Shown piece after piece: positions 1 through 7,668 of a stretch of DNA of 64,000 nucleotides (positions are counted from its first letter, which is position 1; every line of letters begins with the position of its first letter). The position numbers were made by a program, and so were the translations under genes. The DNA comes from Eubacterium ventriosum. GTDB lineage: Bacteria; Bacillota; Clostridia; Lachnospirales; Lachnospiraceae. The stretch covers positions 1,747,501-1,811,500 of the forward strand of contig NZ_CP102282.1 of assembly GCF_025150745.1 (NCBI RefSeq), in the 5' to 3' direction. Under the pieces are notes generated by a model. That model was given only the letters and a program-made list of their open reading frames with translations. It did no database searches and was not told the DNA's origin.

Positions 1-1
1 A

Positions 2-742
2 AATGGTTCCCACAAAACAGCAAATCTTTTGTCAGAGAAGGGCTTAAACATTGTAACTCTTCCAAAAACTATAGATAATGATATTAACGGAACAGATATG
101 ACTTTCGGATTTCAGTCAGCCATTGATATTGCAACAAGAACTCTTGATGAGTTGCATACAACGGCAAAGTCACACGGAAGAATTATGATTGCTGAAATTA
201 TGGGAAATAAGGCAGGCTGGCTTACGTTATATTCAGGAATAGCAGGAAAGGCAGATGTAATCTTAATACCCGAAATTCCATATAATATTGAGAAAATAAG
301 CCAATATATAAAAGATAAGCTTAAAAATGGCAGAAAGCATATTATTCTTGCAGTGGCAGAAGGAATTATTTCACAGGAAGAGACAAAGCTTTTAAAGAAA
401 GAACTTAAGCAGAAAAGAGCAAAAGACGGATATATTTCAGCAGGCTACCGTTTGGAGGCTGAACTTAGTGAAAAAATTGACGGCGAAGTTAGAGTTGTTG
501 TACCGGGCCATATTCAAAGAGGTGGTAATCCTTGTGCTTTTGATAGAGTTCTTACTTCAAGAATCGGTGTTAAAGGTGCAGAACTGATCCTTAATAAGCA
601 ATATGGAAGAATGGTGGCCGTACAAAGCAACAATATTACAAGTGTGCCATTAAGTACAGCGGTTGAAAAACCAAAACGTGTAGATCCAAATGATGAAATT
701 ATAAGACAGGTTAGAATGTTAGGCATATGCTTAGGAGATTAA
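2..742 (+). CDS. pfkA: 6-phosphofructokinase, 3' part (5' end outside window)
   Basis: Phosphofructokinase phosphorylates fructose 6-phosphate to the 1,6-bisphosphate in glycolysis. The reading frame is open from the first bases, so the start lies upstream of the window; 246 residues are visible. The fragment opens with NGSHKTANLL, the end of the nucleotide-binding loop, followed by PKTIDNDI, which holds the catalytic aspartate. Further on, PGHIQRGG is the conserved C-terminal substrate motif. The Gly after Asn in the loop is the residue usually linked to ATP use, whereas Lys in PKTIDND is typical of pyrophosphate-dependent and group X enzymes, so ATP is the likelier donor but this is inferred. 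The ppk gene follows 23 bases later and may be cotranscribed. Confidence 0.93.
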   Translation, partial: NGSHKTANLLSEKGLNIVTLPKTIDNDINGTDMTFGFQSAIDIATRTLDELHTTAKSHGRIMIAEIMGNKAGWLTLYSGIAGKADVILIPEIPYNIEKISQYIKDKLKNGRKHIILAVAEGIISQEETKLLKKELKQKRAKDGYISAGYRLEAELSEKIDGEVRVVVPGHIQRGGNPCAFDRVLTSRIGVKGAELILNKQYGRMVAVQSNNITSVPLSTAVEKPKRVDPNDEIIRQVRMLGICLGD

Positions 743-765
743 TAAGTAAACTCAGGTGGTTTAAA

Positions 766-2991
766 ATGGAAATAAATAAGAAAAACGAAATAGACGTAAC
801 TGAAAATAATCCAATCATAGAGAAGAATAAAGGTCCTCAGCCGGAAATGAAAAGTGGGTTACAGGAAAAGAAAAACTTAAAGGCAGAAGGAACAAAAGCT
901 GAAAATGTAAAAGAAGTTGTTAGAGGAAAGCACAAAGTTTTGCCTTGCTATGATAACAGGGAATTGTCATGGCTTAAATTTAATGAAAGAGTTTTAGATG
1001 AAGCCAGTGATGAAGATGTTCCGTTGTGTGAAAGATTAACTTTCGTAAGTATTTTTTCAACTAATCTTGACGAATTTTATAGAGTTAGAGTAGGCTCAAT
1101 TTATGATCAGATGATTATTTCTGACAAAAAAAGAGAAAACAAAACTTATATGACATCAAGCGAGCAGTTAGAACATATTTTTAAAAGAACGAAGGAATTG
1201 TTAAAGAAGAAAGAGCATATATATAATGACTTGATGAAAGAAGTTAAGAATTATGGCGTGCAAATTGTAAATTTTGATAAACTTTCAAAAGAAGAAAAAG
1301 ATGGAATGGAGAATTATTTTAAGAATAATGTTATGCCGTTATTATCTCCACAGGTAATTGGAAAGAAGCATCCATTTCCATTCCTAAATAATCAGGAAAT
1401 ATATGCTGTTGCACTTCTTGAGTCCAAAAACAATGATAAGATTTGCATTGTTCCTTGCAGAAGTAGTGTTTTTAACAGGCTTGTTCAAATAGTGCCGGGT
1501 AGTGGCAGATATATGCTTATTGAAGAACTTATACTTCATTATATGCCTATGATTTTTGAAAACTATACAGTAAAAAGCAAGTCTTTAATAAGAATTACAA
1601 GAAACGCAGACATTGATATTGATGAGATTTTTGCAGACGAAGATATTAGCTACAGAGAATCAATGGAAGAAATGATTAGAATGCGTACAAAGCTTTGTCC
1701 AATAAGAATGGAATATTCAAGAGTGTTAGATGAAAAGGTTATTAGAAGTCTTTGTAAAGAATTAAATCTTAAAAAAGAGCAGACTTTCCATCAGGAAACA
1801 CCACTTGATTTTGATTTCGTATTTAAGATTCAGGATATGCTTAGAAACAGAAAAGAATTATTCTTTAAGAGAAGGATTCCGCAGGTTTCTACAGCAATTG
1901 ACAAAACACAACCTATGATTGATCAGATTGAAAAGAAAGACATTCTGTTAAGTTATCCTTTTGAAAGCATGACAAGTTTTATTAATCTTTTAAAGGAAGC
2001 TGCCGCAGATCCAAATGTTGCTTCAATAAAGATGACTCTTTATAGAGTTGCCAAAAACTCACAGGTAGTTGAGGCTTTAATTGACGCGGCCGAAAACGGA
2101 AAAGAAGTTGTGGTAATGGTTGAACTTAGAGCAAGATTTGATGAACAGAACAATATTGAGTGGTCAAGGAGAATGGAAGATGCAGGATGCAGAATTATTT
2201 ACGGAATCGACCATACAAAAGTTCATTCAAAAATTTGTCTTATTTCATATAAGAAAGACAATCAGGTTAAGCATATTACACAGGTTGGAACAGGCAATTA
2301 TAACGAGAAGACATCAAAACTTTACACTGACTTGTCACTGATGACAGCTAACGAAGATATTGCTAAAGAAGTAGCAGAAGTCTTCAACAAAATATGTTTG
2401 GAACAGGTAGTTGAAGAAACAGAGCATCTTCTTGTATCACCTAAATGTATGCAGAGCAAAATAGTGGAGCTTATTGACAATGAAATCGAAAAAATAGCAG
2501 AAGGTAAGGAAGGATACATAGGATTTAAGTGCAACTCACTTACTGATAAAGTTATAATTAAAAAACTTATTGAAGCTTCTAACAAAGGTGTAAAGGTTGA
2601 TATGGTTATAAGAGGAATTAGTTGTCTTATAGCCGGCGTTCCGGGATATACCGAAAACATAACAATAAAAAGTATAGTTGGAAGATATCTTGAACATTCA
2701 AGAATCTATATTTTCGGTAAGGAGCCTTTGGACAAAATATATATATCTTCAGCAGACTTAATGACAAGAAACACAGTCAGAAGAGTAGAAGTTGCTGCAC
2801 CAATATACGATGAAGCAATAAAGAAACGTATAAGAGGTATGTTTAACATAATGCTTTCAGATAACGTAAAAGGAAGAAGAATGAAGCCTAATGGAAAATA
2901 TTGCAAAGACGAAATCACAGGCGAAGCAATCAATTCACAGGAATACTTTTTTGAGGAAGCTTATGGAGAACATAAGCTAGAGAAATATTGA
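766..2991 (+). CDS. ppk1: Polyphosphate kinase 1
   Basis: Ppk1 reversibly polymerises the terminal phosphate of ATP into inorganic polyphosphate. The 741-residue length fits the family. The N-terminal domain carries ELSWLKFNERVLDEA. The catalytic core holds the LRARFDEQNNIEWSRRM segment near residue 455, KVHSKICL with a His near residue 487 (the usual autophosphorylated histidine), and LEHSRIY with the second conserved His near residue 644. The first 60 residues or so are a Lys/Glu-rich extension before the conserved domain and are probably disordered. I chose ATG 766 because AGGTGG lies six bases upstream; the frame could open 39 bases earlier, inside the pfk gene, but has no ribosome site there. 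Confidence 0.95.
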   Translation: MEINKKNEIDVTENNPIIEKNKGPQPEMKSGLQEKKNLKAEGTKAENVKEVVRGKHKVLPCYDNRELSWLKFNERVLDEASDEDVPLCERLTFVSIFSTNLDEFYRVRVGSIYDQMIISDKKRENKTYMTSSEQLEHIFKRTKELLKKKEHIYNDLMKEVKNYGVQIVNFDKLSKEEKDGMENYFKNNVMPLLSPQVIGKKHPFPFLNNQEIYAVALLESKNNDKICIVPCRSSVFNRLVQIVPGSGRYMLIEELILHYMPMIFENYTVKSKSLIRITRNADIDIDEIFADEDISYRESMEEMIRMRTKLCPIRMEYSRVLDEKVIRSLCKELNLKKEQTFHQETPLDFDFVFKIQDMLRNRKELFFKRRIPQVSTAIDKTQPMIDQIEKKDILLSYPFESMTSFINLLKEAAADPNVASIKMTLYRVAKNSQVVEALIDAAENGKEVVVMVELRARFDEQNNIEWSRRMEDAGCRIIYGIDHTKVHSKICLISYKKDNQVKHITQVGTGNYNEKTSKLYTDLSLMTANEDIAKEVAEVFNKICLEQVVEETEHLLVSPKCMQSKIVELIDNEIEKIAEGKEGYIGFKCNSLTDKVIIKKLIEASNKGVKVDMVIRGISCLIAGVPGYTENITIKSIVGRYLEHSRIYIFGKEPLDKIYISSADLMTRNTVRRVEVAAPIYDEAIKKRIRGMFNIMLSDNVKGRRMKPNGKYCKDEITGEAINSQEYFFEEAYGEHKLEKY

Positions 2992-3130
2992 ATGGTTAAT
3001 TGATTTCCTGACAGCTTTTTCTTTGGAAGTAAGGTGATTCTTTGAAGATTTATCTTCTCATTTTCCGTACTAAGTCGTCCGGGGCGGTGTCCACGCCACG
3101 GGGTACAGTATACTTATGATTGTTGTAGGA

Positions 3131-3455
3131 ATTACGTGTCATATGAAAGAAATATTGTGACACACGTAATTTATTGAAGAAATCTTTGATATTTTGCCTG
3201 CGATTACGTGTCATTTGAAGTAAATGCTGTGTCACACGTAATTTAATGAAGAAATCTAGAAAATTCGTCTGCGATTACGTATCATATGAAGTAAATGCTG
3301 TGTCACACGTAATTCAATGAAGAAATCTAGAAAATTCGTCTGCGATTACGTGTCATTTGAAGTAAATGCTGTGTCACACGTAATTTAATGAAGAAATCTA
3401 GAAAATTCGTCTAAAATTACGTGTCATATGAAAGAAATATTGTGACACACGTAAT
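3131..3455. repeat. Array of five 40-bp palindromic repeats, 71-72 bp period
   Basis: Five copies lie at 3131-3170, 3203-3242, 3274-3313, 3345-3384 and 3416-3455. Each starts ATTACGTGTCA (ATTACGTATCA in the third) and ends TG(T/A)CACACGTAAT, so each can fold into a hairpin with about 10 paired bases per arm and a loop near 16 bases. The first and fifth copies share one loop (ATATGAAAGAAATAT) and the middle three another, so the array looks like diverged tandem duplication. The 31-32 bp between copies is also nearly identical for the middle units, which rules out CRISPR. The even period suggests duplication of a 71-bp unit; function is unknown. Confidence 0.9.
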
Positions 3456-3486
3456 CAGAAGCAAAAAGCTTGCTATCACGTGAAAA

Positions 3487-3527
3487 ATTACGTGTCAGCA
3501 AAAGAAATTATCATATGACAAGTAATT
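3487..3527. repeat. Decayed sixth copy of the 40-bp palindrome
   Basis: The left arm ATTACGTGTCA is intact, but the right arm reads TGACAAGTAATT rather than TGACACACGTAAT. Its position after the fifth copy breaks the 71-bp rhythm of the array. Confidence 0.65.
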
Positions 3528-3608
3528 GAAAATACAATTACGGATTGTGAGACAAAATCACTCCTGGAAAACGTAAAATATGTCAATTTTCTTCTCCAAT
3601 AACCACCG

Positions 3609-3723
3609 ATTACGGAATCTAGCAACCGAAACACTATATAATCCGTAAATCATAGAAAAAAGCTTGTCTGTTCGTCACCGATTACGGAATCTAGCAACTG
3701 AAACGCGCTATATAATCCGTAAA
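3609..3723. repeat. Two copies of a second palindromic repeat
   Basis: Copies at 3609-3649 and 3681-3723 share ATTACGGAATCTAGCAAC at the left and TATATAATCCGTAAAT at the right, so ATTACGGA pairs with TCCGTAAT. Both are preceded by CACCG, and the period is 72 bp as in the neighbouring array. They share only the ATTACG/CGTAA ends with the first repeat type. A partial left arm (ATTACGGATT) occurs at about 3537. Confidence 0.8.
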
Positions 3724-3778
3724 TGAAAGAAAAGGTTTGTCCCAATCACTGGTGATACAATACCGACACAATATTCTG

Positions 3779-3814
3779 ACAACAAAAAACACAGGGCTGA
3801 TTCACAGCCCTGTG
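3779..3814 (-). terminator. Intrinsic terminator of carbamate kinase gene
   Basis: Arms CACAGGGCTG (3790-3799) and CAGCCCTGTG (3805-3814) form a perfect 10-bp stem. Read on the minus strand it is followed by TTTTTTGTTG, which fits Rho-independent termination about 110 bases after the arcC stop codon. Confidence 0.85.
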
Positions 3815-3841
3815 CCATTGTCATTATATCTTGTTTTAATA

Positions 3842-3915
3842 ATGGTATTAATATATCCAAATATCAATATATTAATATATCAATATATCCAAATACCAAA
3901 TATCAATATATCCAA
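3842..3915. repeat. AT-only imperfect short tandem repeats
   Basis: The tract alternates ATATCCAAATA and ATCAATATAT units several times and is almost free of G. It lies between the arcC stop codon and its terminator, so it would be in the 3' untranslated RNA. It looks like slippage-derived low-complexity DNA. Confidence 0.6.
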
Positions 3916-3922
3916 ACCTGAA

Positions 3923-4855
3923 TTATTCAATTATTGTTCCGACTTTTCCACGGATTCCTTCTTTAGCTTTTGAAAGGTTTGTAATTATAGCCTTACGTCC
4001 CTTGCCGGCTAATACGAATGAAAGTGAAGCATCAATCTTAGGTAATGATGTTACAGGATCAAAGTGTCCTTCATCGATTAACTTCTGAGCTTCTTCAGCA
4101 GTAAGGTTCTTTAATTCCTCCTGTGTGCCGTTGTTGTCGATTGTAAGGTAATCGTTTGATGTAAGAATCATAAGAGCAGAAGCGTCTAACATGTCAGCTA
4201 ACTTAGCTGCTGTGTAGTCTTTTTCAATAACTGCGCTGGCACCCTTTAAACCTGTACGCTGTTCAAGAACAGGAATTCCGCCACCACCTGCTGCAATAAC
4301 AAGCTGGTGAGCATCAACTAAAGCCTTGATAGCATCAATTTCATAAATATCAATAGGCTTAGGGCTGGCAATTATTCTTCTATAACCATCCTGATCCTCT
4401 TCGTATTCAACATAGTTACCTTTCTTCTTTTCGTTTTCAGCTTCTTCCTTAGTCATTAATCTGCCGATAACCTTAGAAGGAGCATTGAAAGCTCTATCGA
4501 AAGGATCAACACGAACCTGAGTGATAATAGTACTTACAGGTTTGTAAATTCCTCTGTGAAGTAATTCAGTACGAATAGCATTCTGAAGGTCAAAACCGAT
4601 ATATCCCTGACTCATTGCACCACAAATTGACATAGGAGCAACTGTTCTGTCAGGATCAAGTCTTGAATATTCAGTCATGGCTGTCTGAATCATACCAACC
4701 TGTGGTCCATTACTGTGAGTAATAATAACTTCATATTTTTCTTCTACTAAATCAGCAATAGCCTTTGCTGCTGCCTTTACACGTTCCTGCTGCTTAGGAA
4801 ATGATTCACTGAAAGCATTTCTTCCTAAAGCAACAACTACTTTTTTATTCTCCAT
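3923..4855 (-). CDS. arcC: Carbamate kinase
   Basis: Carbamate kinase transfers phosphate between carbamoyl phosphate and ADP, giving ATP at the end of arginine, agmatine or purine fermentation. The 310-residue length is standard. The amino-acid-kinase fold is visible in VVVALGRNAF at the N-terminus, THSNGPQVG near residue 47, AAGGGGIPV near residue 214 and IEKDYTAAKLA after it, where Lys and Asp bind phosphate. Start ATG has AAGGAGA eight bases upstream. No arginine deiminase, ornithine carbamoyltransferase or agmatine genes are adjacent, so the pathway it serves cannot be told from context. It appears to be a single-gene unit with its own terminator. Confidence 0.96.
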   Translation of the reverse strand: MENKKVVVALGRNAFSESFPKQQERVKAAAKAIADLVEEKYEVIITHSNGPQVGMIQTAMTEYSRLDPDRTVAPMSICGAMSQGYIGFDLQNAIRTELLHRGIYKPVSTIITQVRVDPFDRAFNAPSKVIGRLMTKEEAENEKKKGNYVEYEEDQDGYRRIIASPKPIDIYEIDAIKALVDAHQLVIAAGGGGIPVLEQRTGLKGASAVIEKDYTAAKLADMLDASALMILTSNDYLTIDNNGTQEELKNLTAEEAQKLIDEGHFDPVTSLPKIDASLSFVLAGKGRKAIITNLSKAKEGIRGKVGTIIE

Positions 4856-4924
4856 AATACTGTCTCCTTAAACGTAAAAACTATAAAATTATTTTAAGAT
4901 AAATTAGCACAAAATGCAATATTA

Positions 4925-6844
4925 TTAGTCAAGTTGGTCAGATAAAATCTCCCATTGATCCATAAGTTCATCTAATCGTTCGCTTATTTCATTCTGTTCT
5001 TTGCTAATTTCGTTAAGTTTTGCGGAATTAGTGGAAACAGCAGGATCTGCTAATAACTCATCCAGTTCATTTAATCTGTCTTCTTTTTCTTTAATTTCTT
5101 TTTCGACTTTTGAAATATCATTTTTCAATTTCCTAGTCCTTGCGGCTTCAGCCTTCCTTTCTAAATAATCCTGCTTGCCGGAAGAAGTAGAAGTAACTTT
5201 TTTCTCCTTTTCAATGGCAGGCGCATATGTTTTGGTTAACTCTTCGCATTTTTCTTCGTAATAATCGTAGTTGCCAAGATAGTTAATTATTTTAGTATTT
5301 GTAAGTTCAAGAATTCTTGAAGCAGTCTGGTTAATAAAATAACGGTCATGAGATACATAGAAAACAGTTCCGGTATAATTATTAATGGCATTTTCAAGAA
5401 TTTCTTTAGATGTCATATCCAAATGGTTAGTAGGTTCGTCAAGGATAATAAGATTAGCCTCTGAAAGCATAAGCTTAGCAAGAGAAAGACGACCTTTTTC
5501 GCCTCCGCTTAAATCCTTTACAAGTTTGAAAACATCATCTCCGGTAAACATAAAAGCAGCAAGAGTATTTCTAATCTTAGTATTAGTCATATCAGGGTAA
5601 GCATCAGCAATTTCCTCGAATAGAGTGTTAGAATCTTCAAGGTTGTGATGTTCCTGATCATAATATCCTATATGAACGTTAGTACCAAGCTTTACAGTTC
5701 CGGCATCAGCACTGATAATATCATTAATAATCTTAAGAATAGTAGTTTTTCCTGTTCCGTTATCGCCAATTAAGGCAACGTGTTCACCACGTTTGATTTC
5801 AAAACTAATATCAGAAAAAAGATGAAGATTATCAAATGATTTTGAAAGTCCTTCAACTGTCAAAACATCATTACCGCTTATACAGTCAGGTTCTAACTTA
5901 ATATTCATTACATCTTTTAATTCTTCAGGTTTATCAATTCGTTCCATATTGGCAAGAGCTTTTTCACGGCTTTCAGCACGCTTATAGAACTTTTCCTGCT
6001 TATAAGAACGAAGCTTTGCAATAACCTCTTCCTGGTGCTTGATTTCACTTTGCTGTTTCAGGTAAAGATTCAGCTGTGCCTGACGTAATTGTTTTTTCTT
6101 AACCGAAAAATCAGAGTAGTTGCCATCATAAACGTGGCAGTGTGTATTTTCAATTTCAATTACCTTAGTAACTATTTTGTCGAGAAAATATCTGTCGTGG
6201 GCAATTATGAGAACTGCACCATTATAGTTAGATAAATATGTTTCAAGCCACTTGATTGAAGTAAGGTCTAAGTGGTTGGTAGGTTCATCAAGCATAATAA
6301 TGTCAGGCTTTTCAAGAAGAAGCTTGCAAAGGGCAACTCTTGTTTTCTGACCGCCGGAAAGAGTGCCAACCTCTCTGTTAAAGTCATCCTCAGTAAAACC
6401 TAAACCTTTAATAACACCTTCGATTTCACTTTTGTATGAATAACCATTAAGTAATTGAAAGCGATGTTCCAAATTAGTGTAATTTTCCATAAGTTTGTGG
6501 AGTTCATCACCTGAAACACCGGACATTGCCTTTTCATATTCAACAAGTTTCTTTTCCATATTTATAATATCAGCCTTAACGGATTTTACTTCATCATAGA
6601 TTGAATTGTGTGAAGCAAGATCTTGGTACTGAGCAAGATATCCTATAGTCTTGTTTTTACCAAGGGTGATTGTACCGTTATCAGCACTAAGTTCACCCAT
6701 TATAATTTTCATAATAGTAGATTTTCCTGCTCCGTTATTACCGACAATGGCAGCTTTCTCACCATCATTTACGAAAAAAGAGCAGTCGTCCAAAATTGTA
6801 TCTACACCGTAAGATTTAGATATATGATTACATGATAATATCAT
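4925..6844 (-). CDS. ABC-F family ATPase (ribosome-associated, duplicated ABC domains)
   Basis: ABC-F proteins have two fused ATPase domains and no membrane segments; they act on the ribosome in translation control or antibiotic protection. In this 639-residue protein the first Walker A is GNNGAGKST (35-43) with signature LSGGQKTR near residue 160, the second Walker A GDNGTGKTT near residue 360 with LSGGEKGR near 443. Both Walker B segments end in DEPTNHLD. A charged linker lies between the domains and a Glu/Lys-rich coiled coil ends the protein, as in the YdiF/Uup-like groups. The start is ATG at 6844, with GGAGGA seven bases upstream; a longer frame exists but lacks a ribosome site. Which ABC-F subgroup it belongs to is not certain. 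Confidence 0.92.
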   Translation of the reverse strand: MILSCNHISKSYGVDTILDDCSFFVNDGEKAAIVGNNGAGKSTIMKIIMGELSADNGTITLGKNKTIGYLAQYQDLASHNSIYDEVKSVKADIINMEKKLVEYEKAMSGVSGDELHKLMENYTNLEHRFQLLNGYSYKSEIEGVIKGLGFTEDDFNREVGTLSGGQKTRVALCKLLLEKPDIIMLDEPTNHLDLTSIKWLETYLSNYNGAVLIIAHDRYFLDKIVTKVIEIENTHCHVYDGNYSDFSVKKKQLRQAQLNLYLKQQSEIKHQEEVIAKLRSYKQEKFYKRAESREKALANMERIDKPEELKDVMNIKLEPDCISGNDVLTVEGLSKSFDNLHLFSDISFEIKRGEHVALIGDNGTGKTTILKIINDIISADAGTVKLGTNVHIGYYDQEHHNLEDSNTLFEEIADAYPDMTNTKIRNTLAAFMFTGDDVFKLVKDLSGGEKGRLSLAKLMLSEANLIILDEPTNHLDMTSKEILENAINNYTGTVFYVSHDRYFINQTASRILELTNTKIINYLGNYDYYEEKCEELTKTYAPAIEKEKKVTSTSSGKQDYLERKAEAARTRKLKNDISKVEKEIKEKEDRLNELDELLADPAVSTNSAKLNEISKEQNEISERLDELMDQWEILSDQLD

Positions 6845-6934
6845 GATAAATCCTCCTAAAGTATTTGTGTTTGCTAACAGTGAACAGTTTACCATAAAAA
6901 GACAAAATTTTAAACATATTAGAATGACAAATAT

Positions 6935-6963
6935 TTGACAATCTTTAGGCTAATAACTATAAT
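6935..6963 (+). promoter_or_regulatory. Consensus sigma-A promoter of the rex unit
   Basis: TTGACA (6935-6940) and TATAAT (6958-6963) are both perfect and separated by 17 bp, about 66 bp before the rex start codon. It would drive rex-nnr-alr-mazF. I see no obvious Rex operator overlapping it. Confidence 0.85.
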
Positions 6964-7029
6964 TGAAACTATATATTGTAGTCTGGGGATAGTGTCGGAT
7001 TACAAGCACTTAAGCAAGGAGAATAATTA

Positions 7030-7665
7030 ATGAACAAAATATCAAAGGCGGTGGTTACAAGGCTGCCCCGATATTATAGATATTTAGATGAGTTGCGCCA
7101 GCAGAATGTGGAGCGTATATCTTCTAAGGAACTGAGTAAACTTATGAATGTAACTGCTTCTCAGATTAGACAGGATTTAAACAATTTTGGTGGTTTCGGG
7201 CAGCAGGGATACGGATATAATGTACAGTATCTATATGATGAAATCGGAAAACTTTTAGGACTTGATGTAAAGCACAAGATGATAATAGTTGGAGCGGGAA
7301 ATCTTGGTCAGGCTATTGCAAACTACGGTAACTTTAGAAACAGAGGATTTGAAATTGCTGCATTGTTTGACAAGAATCCTGATTTAATAGGAAAGAAAAC
7401 AGCTCACGGTCAGATTTTGGATATTGCAGATATTTATGATTATGTAAAAAAAAATAATGTGGAAATTGTTGCATTAACATTGCCAAAGGGACCGGCTAAA
7501 AAGATAGCACAAAAGCTTGTAGAGTGTGGAGTAAAGGCTTTTTGGAACTTTGCACATACAGATTTAAGTTTTTCAGACGATATTATAGTAGAAAATGTTC
7601 ACTTATCAGAAAGTTTAATGAAGCTTACATATAGAATTTCAGAAAAGAACGATTCTAAGGAGTAA
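7030..7665 (+). CDS. rex: Redox-sensing transcriptional repressor Rex
   Basis: Rex represses fermentative and NADH-handling genes and is released from DNA by NADH. The 211-residue protein has an N-terminal winged helix (SSKELSKLMNVTASQIRQDL, residues 31-50) and a Rossmann domain with GAGNLGQAI at 88-96, both diagnostic for the family. Start ATG 7030 is preceded by AAGGAG. It heads a unit with nnr four bases downstream, which is sensible because Nnr repairs damaged NADH, the Rex ligand. A perfect sigma-A promoter lies just upstream. Confidence 0.97.
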   Translation: MNKISKAVVTRLPRYYRYLDELRQQNVERISSKELSKLMNVTASQIRQDLNNFGGFGQQGYGYNVQYLYDEIGKLLGLDVKHKMIIVGAGNLGQAIANYGNFRNRGFEIAALFDKNPDLIGKKTAHGQILDIADIYDYVKKNNVEIVALTLPKGPAKKIAQKLVECGVKAFWNFAHTDLSFSDDIIVENVHLSESLMKLTYRISEKNDSKE

Positions 7666-7668
7666 TAT

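Larger units (their letters stand above)
2992..3922. other. 931-bp convergent intergenic region, repeat-rich and non-coding
   Basis: This region separates ppk1 from the convergent carbamate kinase gene. It holds, in order, a short GC-rich hairpin around 3072-3107, an array of palindromes at 3131-3455 with a decayed copy at 3487-3527, two copies of a second palindrome at 3609-3723, a terminator for the minus-strand gene at 3779-3814, and an A/T-only repetitive tract at about 3842-3915. I see no credible gene: the short open frames are forced by the repeats and have no ribosome binding sites. Confidence 0.8.

Noticed and set aside
3050-3235. Small minus-strand open frame
   Set aside because: It runs through the palindromic repeats, has no ribosome binding site and no recognisable protein features.
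3131-3455. CRISPR array
   Set aside because: The regular spacing looks similar, but the 31-32 bp between units are nearly identical to each other, the units are long palindromes, and no cas genes are near.
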